The notes: generated from the sequence alone by a model not told the origin. Shown: positions 36,309-47,320, numbered from the stretch's first letter. The stretch: DNA of 64,000 nucleotides from Chrysogorgia sp. JL179-B06 (GCA_035772405.1 JAYKKM010000504.1:421001-485000); one strand, 5' to 3'. A program made the numbers and translations.

Positions 36309-36525
36309 CTCGAATTACTCCCCCTCCCCGGGTGTCGATTCCCCCGGACACGGCGATAATTGTGGAAGTCGTGCCTCATGTAGCCTAAAGAGTCAGTGCT
36401 TCTTTACGAGTCTCTTCAAGATACTAAATGCTGGAGTTTTGAGGATATGTTTCGGGTTCCTGTTGCCACTTTGTCATGCCGCCGTGTCCGGGGGAATCAA
36501 CACCCGGGGAGGGGGGAGTAATTCG
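36309..36525. mobile_element. Small inverted-repeat element
   Basis: The left arm ctcgaattactccccctccc...cccccggacacggcg and right arm cgccgtgtccgggggaatc...ggggggagtaattcga are inverted copies of about 46 bp around a 120 bp core. The GC-rich arms contrast with the AT-rich surroundings. Confidence 0.65.
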
Positions 36526-37530
36526 AAATGCCGGGATTGCAATCAAGTGATCAACCTATATATTCTGCGGCGGCGAAGAGTCGAAGACTACATGTTTTGC
36601 ACTTTTGCGAGTTTGTCTTCGTAGTGTGTTCGCGTTCTAGCGATCATTGTAAGGTAACGCATTTACAAAATGTATCAGGAAAGATGACATTTTGTTAAAT
36701 TCTTGTAAAATTTATTCTACTTCTCACAAAAGCTGATTGCATCGATGGAGTTGTCAACCAATCATTCTTTCTCGACCTTTTATGCTTAATGTGGAAATGC
36801 TGGAGGAAAAGCAATACCTAGAATGATCACGAAGAATATTAAGTAAAGAGAAACGTAGAGCTTTGTAATCAACAAATGTTTTATTTCCCGCAGAAATTAT
36901 TTAAATTATTTATTTCTAAGGCTGTGGTTGTTGTTGGTGTCAATTTCACTTTGTTGCGCACACGTCGCAGAGAAGCTGTCATGTTATGCGAGTTCCCCTG
37001 CTAAAAATGTGCTTCGTGTAGTTGTCAGTTTTCGACTGTAAACTATTAATACCTATATCGTCAATGATGACAACTGGATAAACAGTAAATATATTGGGTA
37101 GATGTTCCACACAAGCTCACTTTATGCAGCAGATCATAACTTTTGTTCGGTGTCGTATTCCAAATCGTCTGAAAGGCTTCACTAGGGAGCTCACGTTTTG
37201 CGAGTTCTTCTGAGTTACACACAAACGATGTTTAACTTTTGTCGATTGAATATTGTTCTAAATTTCATAGACAAAAGTGACAATGAGAAAAATTCTGCCG
37301 AACACGGTACAATTCGACACAATAATGCTTTATCCACGGCACTTGTTAATTTCGGTGTTGTGAAATCAACAAGATTTCGGGTTGTTGCGCTGTGTAGCAG
37401 AGCACAGAGTACGTCACGGATGATCTAATTGATCATCATCATGGAGCAAGCTAATACATATAATACATGCTAATTATCCTTATTATTAATCTAGTTATAA
37501 TTATTCTGATTGCTTTGCGCCACTTCATGC
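36526..37530. other. No supported gene
   Basis: AT-rich DNA without recognised repeats or coding signal. Confidence 0.4.
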
Positions 37531-37534
37531 CAGT

Positions 37535-38330
37535 CATAAAATTATCCACTGGCTGACAGAGAAAGTATTAAATATCAAACAGAGGGAAACTAGTAGAGAC
37601 ATATCGTGATCCTTAGCGCCAGAGCGCCAGTTTGCCAGTGTAAAATTATCCACTGGCTGCCAGAGTGCCAGAGAAAGTGTTAAATATCAAACAGCGGGAA
37701 ACTAGTAGAGACATATCGTGATCCTTAGCGCCAGTTTGCCAGTGTAAAATTATCCACTGGCTGCCAGAGTGCCAGAGAAAGTGTTAAATATCAAACAGCG
37801 TAAAACTAGTAGAGACATATCGTGATCCTTAGCGCCAGAGCGCCAGTGTAAAATTATCCACTGGCTGCCAGAGTGCCAGAGAAAGTGTTAAATATCAAAC
37901 AGCGTAAAACTAGTAGAGACATATCGTGATCCTTAGCGCCAGAGCGCCAGTGTAAAATTGTCCACTGGCTGCCAGAGTGCCAGAGAAAGTGTTTATAAAT
38001 ATCAAACAGCGTAAAACTAGTAGAGACATATCGTGATCCTTAGCGCCAGAGCGCCAGTGTAAAATTGTCCACTGGCTGCCAGAGTGCCAGAGAAAGTGTT
38101 TATAAATATCAAACAGCGTAAAACTAGCAGAGACATATCGTGATTCTTAGCGCCAGAGCGCCAGTGTAAAATTATCCACTGGCTGCCAGAGTGCCAGAGA
38201 AAGTGTTAAATATCAAACAGCGCGAAAGTAGAGGGATGTCGCGTGATCTTTAGCGCCAGTTTGCCAGTGTAAAATCATGCTCTGCCAGAGTGCCAGAAAA
38301 AGTATTCAAATAGCGGGCAGTAATTAGAGA
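37535..38330. repeat. Tandem satellite, unit about 105 bp, roughly seven copies
   Basis: The unit contains ccactggctgccagagtgcc, then gagaaagtgttaaatatcaa, then gtagagacatatcgtgatcc and tagcgccagagcgccagt. Starts of 'ccactggctg' recur near 37549, 37653, 37754, 37857, 37969, 38068 and 38177. Neighbouring copies differ by a few bases and small indels (for example tttataaa inserted in two units). The outer copies are the most degenerate. Confidence 0.9.
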
Positions 38331-39279
38331 GATATCAGGGCACTAGAGAGATATTATGAAAATAGCGTAAATAGAAATATTTAAAACTGCATGCCACAAT
38401 ATTTTAAAAGAAGGCTGATTATATACTAGTCCTGCAAATTCGTTTCACTTCGGAATAAACTATTATAGCAACCAAAAATGCAACAGCAGAGTCAGAGAAC
38501 TTTTGCGACAATATAAAAAAACGCCAAGTAGAAATATATGAACGGCTAGTCACCTATAGCCCGATCCTTTGCAGCCGTGTCCGGTCACCGGACATGGCTG
38601 CGAAATTATGAACGATTTCCTTTCTTTCATCTGATAAGTTTTGCGCGCGTTTCACTTGTCACAATACTATAATTATTTATCAAGTTTAATGAGTCTGGAT
38701 GGTTACCTTGTTATTTTCTTGTTCGAAGTTTTGTGCTAATGCGATGGCGTATAATTTCAATTTAACAGCAACAACAGACTTAATTATTTACTAAATATAC
38801 TGCAGAGAAATTTATTTCTTTAATTTAATTGGCTTCCTCTCCTTCGCCAAAACCAAACGAGTGCGTGATACGTGTGCTGTAAAATCACCATGTTTCAGAC
38901 ATGGTGTTATCAATGGATTGACTACACAGTATAACAGTTAATTGGAATAACGTTTATTTTGTACAGAAGCGTCACTGCCTTGCTAAACTTGTCGTGACAA
39001 GACCTCGGACAAGACAAGATAACGAAACAACCAGGTCTTACTAGAATATCAACATCAGGATTAATATATCTTGTTCTACTGTTCATTTGATATAAAGCAA
39101 TAAAAATTCTAATAATAAAATTCATGAGTTTACATGCAATTAACTAATCGGATTGAACTAATATAACACAGTACATGCAGTAATCCAAGTTACCTAGGTG
39201 TATGGCTATGATATTAAACAGCCAAAATATTGGAAATAGTTCTAAGTTCTTCATTGACTATTTAACATATTCAGTGCAT
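38331..39279. other. No supported gene; one strong hairpin
   Basis: A near-perfect palindrome (tttgcagccgtgtccgg TCA ccggacatggctgcgaaa) lies at 38569-38604, and a smaller one (caccatgt...acatggtg) at about 38886-38906. No gene recognised between the satellite and the Polinton. Confidence 0.45.
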
Positions 39280-39526
39280 ACTTTTAATTATCACTGTTCT
39301 TATTTTCGGCCGCGTTATTCAGTATACGGGACGCATTTTCGTTGGTTGAAATTAACCGTTCACGAATCCTGTTCGAGACATCCATGTTAGTCTTAAAGAA
39401 TGACTTGCGATAATTTGCCATAGTAGTATAGAAAGTGGGGCTACCGGCGCATTTTTCCATTTTTTCATGTCTCAACTTTTTTCTCTGGATAACGAAGCAC
39501 TTTTTTCGTTTTTGGATTCCACATAT
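39280..39526 (-). pseudogene. Inverted, decayed copy of the polymerase gene 5' end
   Basis: Read on the minus strand from about 39526, this sequence codes a WNPKTKKVL-like start and then decays. It mirrors the plus-strand start of the polymerase gene at 39542 onward (WNPKTEKVLGSPEKL). Similarity continues outward past the perfect core, through the agtggggcta block, to about 39380, with growing divergence. Confidence 0.6.
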
Positions 39527-39630
39527 AACTTTCGAGCAAATATGTGGAATCCAAAAACAGAAAAAGTGCTTGGTTCTCCAGAGAAGTTGAGACATTCAAA
39601 TGGAAAAAGTTCGCCGTTAGCCCCACTTTC
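39436..39630. repeat. Imperfect 90 bp-arm palindrome at the polymerase start
   Basis: The left arm (gtggggctaccggcgc ... tttggattccacata) is an inverted copy of the right arm (tatgtggaatccaaa ... cgttagccccac), with a loop of about 14 bp at 39527-39540. The arms are roughly 80% identical. The open frame starting at 39467 runs through the left arm; the ATG at 39542 lies at the start of the right arm and is the more credible start codon. Confidence 0.75.
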
Positions 39631-40517
39631 GAGACTACTAATAGGCGATGTGTCGCATGGTTTGAAGCCTATGAGACATGTGTCAGCTAGTAGGCTACAG
39701 AGTGAGGTGTCTAGACGTGGGGCTGCTGCTGGTGAGGATGTCGCTCGTAATAAGACTATGTCAAGTGATATTACACGTGATCCTGATATGAACTTTATTT
39801 CAGGTCATGAGTCGAGTGGGGCTCGTGGTTCGAAAAGGTCTAAGGACTTAGCTATATTAAATAATAAAACGACTCGTGTGAAAATGTCTGAGAGTAAACG
39901 TAACTCTATTGTGGATGGTAATGTTTCTCGTAGTGGTACACTATCGAGCGGTGGTGCACGTGGTCCTGCTATAGGTTCTGGTGACTTAGTTATGCCTAAT
40001 ATTAAGATGAGTTTTCTAGAGAGGATGTCTGGCTATCTAGCTGACGCTAAAGCATTGGGGTATAAGTGGATGGACCTTATTAGAAAGGTATCTAGAGAGG
40101 GCGTTATTAATAGAGTCACCAGAGTTAGGGAGGTCAGAAAGATTCGAGAGGCTAGACGTGATCTTAGACGATATGTTAAGAGGTCACGATTAAGTCGGGA
40201 GGCCTTAGACAAAGAGTATGAGAGAGTCATTAGTCTTATTGCTGAGATGAAACCTCCTACTGTAGTACAAAGGAGAGTTGCTCTCAAAGGGTACACTAAG
40301 TCGTATAGTGTTGAGGTGATCGACAATGATGATCCACTAAAACAGCTAGTCAAGACTAGAGGAGTAGTGAGCTCAACTTTACAGAAAGAGTTAGAAAGAC
40401 TGAAAGGTTTAAAGTTTTCTGAGACATTGAAAGTGACTCTAGAGAAACAAATTGGTGATGGAGAGTCCGTGTTTAAGACAGCCTTCTTCAATAGTGTGGT
40501 CAAAACAGTGACTAATA
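39542..40517 (+). pseudogene. Polinton DNA polymerase B, N-terminal part (split by Harbinger)
   Basis: This is the N-terminal, mostly basic extension of the protein-primed polymerase. A low-complexity Ser/Arg/Gly region is followed by a helical basic region (near REVRKIREARRDLRRYVKR) and then RRVALKGYTKSYSVEV and LKGLKFSETLKVTLEK, blocks that precede the exonuclease domain in Polinton polymerases. The start at 39542 is preferred over 39467 because the upstream codons belong to a palindrome. The frame is intact up to 40517 and then runs into the Harbinger terminal repeat, with a stop at 40529-40531. The downstream part (43079-46233) is in the same register if the insert plus one ATA is disregarded. 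Confidence 0.8.
40515..40517. other. Target site duplication (left), ATA
   Basis: ATA here and at 43076-43078 flank the Harbinger element directly. The polymerase register on both sides shows that exactly one ATA belongs to the original gene. Confidence 0.7.
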
Positions 40518-40803
40518 CGCCTGCATTCTAAAAGCTCGCTCACACTCACACTTGAGTTACGCTCCAGTGAGATGCACTCAAGTAGAACTGAAGTGTGAGT
40601 GAGAGTGGAGTATGAGTGTGAGTGTCCACTCAACGAGGGAGCACTCACGCTTGAAATTATTAGGCAGATTTGCATTCATAGAGGTCGCTCGAGTGTGACT
40701 TGCTGGAGTGTGTGTATAACGTTGAATATTGATGAGGTTGGGAAGTACCATATAGGCATGTTGTAGAATCATCAATTGCATTCGTACTGCGGTGCTGCAC
40801 AAG

Positions 40804-41650
40804 ATGTCTGACAGCAGACAATATTATTCGCAATTAGAAAAGGCGCTTGTAACGGAGTTAGTGCGAAAGCACAAAGATCTGATAGAAAATAAAAGGAACG
40901 ATTACAGAACGATTAAAAAGAAAAACAGCGCGTGGGAAGCTGTATCCGAAGAGTTCAATTCCCAGTCAGGTGTGACTAAGAGGGATGCGAAGCAGTTAAA
41001 AAAATGTTGGGAAAATTTAAAGGCCCGTGCCAAGAAACAACTGGCTAAAGAGAGGAGAGAGTGTAAATTAACTGGTGGTGGCCCCTCAACATCCAACCAA
41101 GACGACGAAGCTGCGGCTGTTGCCTCGATTATTCCCGCTCAAATAGACAGCCTAATTAACCCGTTTGACGACGATAATTATGAAACAGGTATGACAATGC
41201 TATAAAACATTATCCAGGTGTGATATAATTGCACCATCCGATCTATTATATTCCATGTTGTAAACATCAACACAAGCTAATATGATTTGTTTTATTGGTG
41301 CATTTATAGAACACGACGACGATGAAATTGATGCAGAAGCGACAACATCAGTTACACCAAACCAACATGAATTGCCGTCATGTGTCGTTGAGGCGGCGCT
41401 AACACCGTCCTTGCCCAAAAAAGCGCAAATATCCGCGGCCCAGGCACGTTGTTTGGATATGCAAACCAAACAGCATGAGGCGGAGATGGAGATCCTGGAT
41501 ATCAAGAAAACGAACATCGTAATTGCACACAAACGGAAAATGGAAGTGCTAGACGCGGAAGGGCAATATTGGGAGACGATGACGAAGGCCATGAAAACAA
41601 CACAGGAGGAACAACCTAGACCAAACACACGGGCTAGGAAGCAAAACTAG
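40804..41650 (+). CDS. Harbinger accessory protein, Myb/SANT-like, two exons
   Basis: Exon 1 (40804-41188) starts at an ATG in the context aagATGtctgac and ends ACAG|GTATGA. Exon 2 (41310-41650) follows ttttattggtgcatttatAG. Joined, it gives 241 residues. Residues 5-85 form a Myb/SANT-like trihelical domain (aromatic/Trp positions in SAWEAVSEEF and KKCWENLKARAKK). The C-terminal half is acidic, then a helical coiled-coil-prone region (ARCLDMQTKQHEAEMEILDI) ending in a basic tail (NTRARKQN). In this superfamily such proteins bind the transposase and the transposon ends and help bring the complex into the nucleus. No defects seen. Confidence 0.75.
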
Positions 41651-41735
41651 CTACCAACATTAATGACGTAAATAACGGCTAAAATGTACACGCGTGTATT
41701 CTCTTGCATGTTCTGGGCGGAATTAAGTTGTGTTA

Positions 41736-42837
41736 TTAGAGAATATGTAATACCTGTATATTAATTGTGTTATTAAATGGGATAAGTTGTTCAGACATTA
41801 TGTGAAATGTTTGCACGATCAGGGCTTGACGCACAGCATTTCCCAAACGCCGTTCACCATCAGGCATATCAGGTACGCCTTCCTCAGCAGCCGGAATATG
41901 CTCGGGTTCGTCAATAGGGTCATGTCGGCTTCTTATATAGTTGTACAACACACCTGTAGCGACAATGACAGTTAGCGTCGTTTGCAGTTTTGTACGCAGG
42001 GTCGTTGATAGACATGGGAACAACCTCTTCCATGTGCCAAACATCCGCTCCACTGTATTTCGTGTACGTATTTGAGCCACATTATATGCGTGTTGTGGTC
42101 GGGTCTGCGGATTAAGTAGTGGTGTCATGAGATATGGCCGGCATGGGTAACCGCTATCACCAAGTAAGATGCCAGGGATATCACCATGTTCGAATTGTGC
42201 ACAAATGCGACTGTTATCGAAAATTCTGGCGTCGTGGACGCTACCTGGCCAACGACGCAACAATATTTAACATTTCTAACGTGGGTCCGCACACAGCTTG
42301 AACGTTGATTGAGAAGTATCCTTTTCGATTTCGAAATAGTTCAGCATTAGCACCCCCCGGGCATGGTATCTTTATATGAGTACAGTCAATTGCACCCACA
42401 ACACTAGGAAATGCACAAATTCGCCAGAAATCACGTTTGAGTTGATCAAGCATTTCATCTGCCGGAAAGGTAATGTAGTTATCCTTTAAACGTGCGATGG
42501 ACTCGGACACACGTTTAATAATCCGACTTGCTGATGGCTGTGAAATATCACACAAGTCTCCGCATGCTAGCTGGAATGTACCCGTGGCATAAAACCGCAG
42601 CGTCAACAATAGTTGAATATCAGCAGGAACGGGTTTTCCTCGGTCGTTGTGTGCAGAGATGTCTGCCTTGATTATTTCCAATAACTCACGAAATCCAGCC
42701 TTAGTTAACCGGTATCTGATCCGGAATTGCTCCTCATCATATTTCCCATAATCAAACCTATATGGTTTTCGTTTATTTCGGTTGTTTGTTGCAATATTAT
42801 CCAAACATTCTAACCTATTTAGCCACCTCTCCGCCAT
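41736..42837 (-). pseudogene. Harbinger DDE transposase (frameshifted)
   Basis: The likely ATG is at 42837 (AERWLNRLE). An HTH-like region (ACGDLCDISQPSASRIIKRV) precedes the DDE_Tnp_4 nuclease core. The first Asp is in VVGAIDCTHIKI, the second in ILLGDSGYP, and the Glu in RNTVERMFGTWKRLF. The frame breaks by one extra base at about 42250, in the conserved block normally reading VARWPGSVHDARIF: codons before it run into a stop at 42241, and codons after it are open to 41736. All three catalytic residues are present on one side or the other. It is either a recent inactivating indel or a sequencing error. It excises and inserts Harbinger elements. Confidence 0.75.
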
Positions 42838-43078
42838 CTTGTTGTGACTAAGTACACATGAGTGCAGCTCAAGGGACGTATACCTCTCACTCACACTTCA
42901 CTCCACATCTGCGATTCACTTGAGTGTGAGTGGTGTCTTTGAATGGTTGAAGTGTGAGTGTAGCATTATACTCAGTGAGTGTGAGTGGACACTCATTGAG
43001 TGGTGAGTTGCACTCATTGAGTTTGAGCGTCCACTCATTGAGTGTGAGTGTGAGTGAGCTTTTAGAATGCAGGCGATA

Positions 43079-46000
43079 GTGTTGATATTAGTGGGACTAC
43101 GAAGCAAGCTAGTGAGGAGATAGTGAATCGTATAGCTGTGTGGTTGTCAGAAGGGTCTGGGTGGGTTGTAGATAGTATTAACGATCACTATATTAATGTG
43201 GTAGTGTATAAGCCTCTTAAAGGATCGAGTTATATTGAGCTACCGGAAGAGTTGAGGAACGCGTCGAAAGGTTTGATTAATATAAAGAATGAAGATGACA
43301 AGTGTTTCATGTGGTGTCACGTGTTGCATAAGTGTCCTGTGGGAAAGGATCCGCAGAGAGTGTCGAAGCACAAGAAGAACGTAGGTTCTGTCAATTATGA
43401 GGGAGTGAGTTTTCCAGTGGATACGAAACAGTACAACAAGATAGAGAGGCAGAATAATATTAGCATCAGCGTGTTTGGGTATGAGAACAAGCAGACATTT
43501 CCTATCTACGTTTCTGAGGAGAGGTGTAAGGATTATATGGACCTGCTGCTAATAACGAATGGTGTTAAACGACATTACGTGTACATCAAAGACTTTGATA
43601 GGTTTATGTGTGGTCAGTCTAAACACAAGTGCCGCAAGAGTTTCTGTAGGTACTGTCTTCAATGCTTTACTACCAGTGAGATTCTTGAGAAGCATAAGGA
43701 GGTTTGTATGGTGGTAAATGGTAAGCAAGCGATCAAGATGCCAGCTGAAGAATACAGTACTCTTGAGTACGTAAATTATCACAAACAATTAGAGGTACCA
43801 TTCGTGATATACGCAGACTTCGAGGCTATCACAGAGAAGGTCGACAACGTGACACCACTTACAGGATCGTACACTAGTGAGTACCAAAGACACACGGACT
43901 GTGGGTATGGGTACAAAGTAGTATGCTGTTACGATGATAAATATAGTAAACCAGTAGAGATGTTTCGAGGTAAGAACGCAGTTAGGAAGTTCATGAAAAA
44001 GATGCTAGAGGAGGTTAAATACTGCAAGAAAGTCAGAAAGGAGCATTTTAATAAGGACATGGTGATGACCATAGCTGACAAGGTTAACTTCAAGGAAGCG
44101 ACTAAATGTCATATTTGTGATAGAGAATACAAAAGGGGACAAGTGAGAGTTAGAGATCATTGTCATGTCACTGGTAAGTATAGAGGTTCGGCACATCAAT
44201 TATGTAATAGGAACTATAGACTGACTGATAAGATACCTGTCATATTCCATAATCTAAGAGGGTACGATAGTCACTTCATAATGCAAGAGATAGGTAAGAT
44301 AGGTCAGAAAATCAACGTCATACCAAATAATATGGAGAAATATATGGCATTCATGTTAGGTAAACATCTAGTGTTTCTAGATAGTTTCCAATTCATGAGC
44401 TCTAGTCTAGCCAACCTGGTGAACAACCTACCAAAGGAATGTCTCAAGTATACGTCTGAACTATTTCAAGGTGAGGAGCTGAAGTTGGTGTCGCGAAAAG
44501 GTGTGTACCCGTATGACTATATGGATAGTTTCGATAAGTTTAACGAACTCGAGTTACCATCAAAGGAGAGTTTCTACAGCATCCTAAACGACGAGCATGT
44601 GTCAGACACAGACTACGAGCACGCTCAAGAAGTGTGGAAGGCAATGGGTGTGGAGAATATGGGTGAGTACCACGACCTATACCTAAAGTCTGACGTGTTA
44701 CTACTGGCTGACGTGTTCGAGAACTTTAGAAGAACGTGTAAACAGTACTACCAGTTAGATCCTTGTCATTACTTCACATCACCTGGACTATCGTGGGACG
44801 CCGCTCTAAAGATGACAGGAGTGGAACTAAAGTTAATGACTAACATTGATATGTTTCAGTTCATCGAGAAAGGAATGCGGGGTGGTGTCTCCTGCATAAC
44901 ACATAGGCACGGAGAAGCTAATAACAAATATATGAAGGGGTATGATAGTAGTAAACCATCGAAACACATCGTATACCTAGATGCGAATAACCTTTACGGT
45001 TGGGCTATGTGTCAGTATCTACCAACTGGTGGATTTGAGTGGGTTGAGGGTTTTGACGTCAACAATCTAGACAAATATAACAACGAATCAGACAAGGGGT
45101 TGATACTTGAGGTTGATTTAGAGTATCCAGAGGAGTTGCACGATCTTCACAACGACTATCCTTTAGCCCCTGAGAGGATGAAAGTAAGTAGTGATATGTT
45201 GTCAAACTATTGTAAGACAATCCAAAACAAGTTCAAGATATCTGTTGGAGAGGTTGCAAAGCTTGTACCCAACCTAAGCGATAAGAGTAAGTATGTCGTT
45301 CATTATAGAAACCTACAGTTATACAAAAGTTTGGGAATGAAGGTTAAGAAGATACATAGAGTACTTCAGTTCGATCAGTCACCATGGCTCAAGCAATATA
45401 TCGACTTTAATACAGACAAGAGAACTCAAGCAAAGAATGACTTTGAGAAGGATTTCTTCAAGCTGATGAATAATAGTGTGTTCGGAAAGACTATGGAGAA
45501 TCTACGAAAGCGTGTGAACGTGGAGTTAGTAACAGACAAGGAAAAACTGAAGAAACTAACGTCAAAACCAACCTTTGTTAGCAGTAAAATATTTGACAAT
45601 AACTTGGTAGCAGTTCACAAGATCAAAGAGACACTAACTCTAAATAGACCAGCATACGTAGGTATGTGTATTCTAGACTTGTCAAAGACATTGATGTACG
45701 ACTTCCACTACAATAACATCAAAAAGGAGTATGGCAACAAAGCCAAACTACTGTTCACAGACACGGATAGCCTAATGTATGAGATTGAGACGGAGGATGT
45801 GTACAAAGACATGCACGCTAACAAAGAAATGTTCGACTTTAGTGGATATGATAAGTCATCTCCTTACTTCGACCTAACCAACAAGAAGGTTATTGGTAAA
45901 ATGAAGGATGAGACATTAGGAGTCCCAATCGTTGAGTTCGTTGGTTTAAGGTCGAAAATGTATAGCTACATAAAAGAGGATGGAAAAGGTGGGAAGACTG

Positions 46001-46233
46001 CTAAAGGTATCAAGAAGAGTACCATTAGAAATAATATAAGACATGACAACTATAAAAGTGTCCTGACAAATGGTGAGCAAATGTCTCACATAATTAAAAC
46101 TATTCGCAGCAAGAGCCACCAACTAGGAAGCTATGAAATAAATAAGATATCCTTAAGTTGCTTTGACGACAAGCGACATACAGTACTGCTCAGAAATAAC
46201 CTAACAGTGTGGCTGAGGTTGAAGTTCAGTTAA
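43079..46233 (+). pseudogene. Polinton protein-primed DNA polymerase B, catalytic part
   Basis: Open from 43079 to the stop at 46231-46233. Counting residues from codon 43123: a Cys/His cluster at about 170-195 (CRKSFCRYCLQC...H...C), an exonuclease I motif YADFEA (D232, E234), and Exo II-like HNLRGYDSHF. The polymerase motifs follow: A, YLDANNLYGW (D620); B, KLMNNSVFGKTM (N784, S785, G788); and C, FTDTDSL (D880, D882). All catalytic acidic residues are present. The C-terminal end departs from the family's usual 'DDKRYI...AYGHY' ending after SCFDDKRH, probably through a late frameshift. It replicates the element using a terminal protein primer in relatives. It is separated from its N-terminus by the Harbinger insertion. 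Confidence 0.85.
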
Positions 46234-46484
46234 ACAATGATAGAACTGCTGCTAAACTTTAGCAAAGCACAATAGAATTATATAGTAACACAGAAAATAG
46301 TCCATATTTATATTCAGTGTGTTTTCAAGACAGTTTAACTAACACTGAACGAGTAATATCATTATTAAGGTGAGGTTCAACCTAGGTTTGACCTCGGTTT
46401 TTGTTAGGTTATTTCTAAGCAGTACTGTATACTACCAGACGGTGTATCTAGCTATGCGTATGGACATTACAAAATAGTCCAGAA
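46234..46484. other. Convergent intergenic region
   Basis: This is the space between the 3' ends of the polymerase and the zinc-finger gene. It contains a repeated word pair (gaggttcaacctaggtttgacctcggttt) that can form partial hairpins and may serve as a bidirectional 3' end. No gene. Confidence 0.4.
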
Positions 46485-46664
46485 CTAGCTGTTTAAATTT
46501 CTAAAATGTTTTTTAGTCTTGATGTGTTTATATTTAGAGGTCACGTGGTATGACTGATCGCACGTCTCACACACCCACTTATGAGTTCTCATCCACTCTT
46601 TGGTTTGAGCTCTGGATGCTATCAAAGCTTCTTCTTTGGTTTGGTAAATTTTTGGTCTTGCCAT
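46485..46664 (-). CDS. Small C2H2 zinc-finger protein (59 aa)
   Basis: ATG at 46664 (rc of cat), stop at 46485-46487. Residues 32-53 form a single finger of the U1-like/C2H2 kind: C32-x2-C35 ... H47-x5-H53 (CETCDQSYH...HIKTKKH), flanked by basic residues. Small proteins with this finger are frequent in Polintons and large DNA viruses and probably bind nucleic acid. Its start overlaps the stop of the upstream zinc-ribbon gene (TAATG), and TATATA lies directly upstream. It is short but well supported by position and motif. Confidence 0.7.
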   Translation of the reverse strand: MARPKIYQTKEEALIASRAQTKEWMRTHKWVCETCDQSYHVTSKYKHIKTKKHFRNLNS

Positions 46665-47290
46665 TATATATTACCATATATTTTATTTATCCACTCGTTG
46701 TAGTATGGATCTCCTCTCCCATCCCAACCTAGATCCTTGTATACTACACTATACAGGTTATACTCGAATCGCACCTTAACCTTACCAGGTTTTAGGTCGT
46801 TAAGACTACCTCTCAACTCTATACCTCTTCTAGAGCATATTCTTATGACATAGAAAATATATTTTGATATGTTCTTGACAATCAGTTTGTTTCTTTTAAG
46901 AGACCATATTATCTCTATAAAATCACTGACAACTGTTGGTATGTCACTCTCGTTAACTAGTTCAGTCAACATTCTATCTAGCCACTTACTATAACTGTGA
47001 GCCGATTTCTTGTACATCCAAATGTTAGATACAAAGTTTCTCACGTGTCCGTAGGTAGTCTCTCCACACTTGTTACAACTAAATACACCATCTTCGATTT
47101 GGGTTCTGTGGTTATTACACTCGTAACAGTACGTGGTGTCGTGCCACTTCTTTGGTGTTGAGTCCCTACTTCCGTTCTTGATCTCGTCCAATGTGTACCC
47201 TAATGTAGTACCACTCCACTTTTTTGATGTCTCAATCTCGTCCAACGTATACCCAGCATAGAACATTCTCATTGTACGTTCGTCAACCAT
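46664..47290 (-). CDS. Zinc-ribbon protein resembling VLTF3-type late transcription factors
   Basis: 208 residues, ATG at 47290. The N-terminus has a twofold internal repeat (YTLDEIE...KKW / YTLDEIK...KKW). A zinc ribbon follows at residues 55-75 (C55-x2-C58, C72-x2-C75). The C-terminal half contains an aromatic/WL helix (HSYSKWLDRML), an IP-x-x-V motif (SDIPTVVSDFIE) and a KN-x-x-KY motif (LIVKNISKYIFYVIR). Zinc ribbon, then a WL helix, IP..V and an N..KY..H/Y helix is the layout of the poxvirus/NCLDV VLTF3-like (A2L-like) family, which directs late gene transcription. The match is from pattern memory only and is an inference. It could instead be an unrelated zinc-binding protein. Confidence 0.5.
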   Translation of the reverse strand: MVDERTMRMFYAGYTLDEIETSKKWSGTTLGYTLDEIKNGSRDSTPKKWHDTTYCYECNNHRTQIEDGVFSCNKCGETTYGHVRNFVSNIWMYKKSAHSYSKWLDRMLTELVNESDIPTVVSDFIEIIWSLKRNKLIVKNISKYIFYVIRICSRRGIELRGSLNDLKPGKVKVRFEYNLYSVVYKDLGWDGRGDPYYNEWINKIYGNI

Positions 47291-47320
47291 CTAAGTTAGT
47301 ATACTATATATATCTTTAGA

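Larger units (their letters stand above)
40518..43075. mobile_element. PIF/Harbinger DNA transposon, 2558 bp
   Basis: Terminal inverted repeats begin cgcctgcattctaaaagctc and match over about 35 bp with one mismatch. Inside each end are many GAGTGTGAGTG-type subterminal repeats (40540-40700 and 42880-43050). The element carries the two genes expected of the superfamily: a Myb/SANT-like DNA-binding protein (+) and a DDE nuclease (-). Target duplication ATA. The nuclease gene has a one-base frameshift, so this copy may be dead, but its ends and accessory gene look recent. Confidence 0.9.

Noticed and set aside
39467..39541. Start of the polymerase at 39467
   Set aside because: Those 25 codons lie in the left arm and loop of the palindrome and read as the reverse of the gene's own start; the ATG at 39542 is more credible.
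43123..43125. Independent start of the polymerase at 43123
   Set aside because: It is a GTG, and the frame is open upstream to the Harbinger border in register with the N-terminal part, so it is internal.
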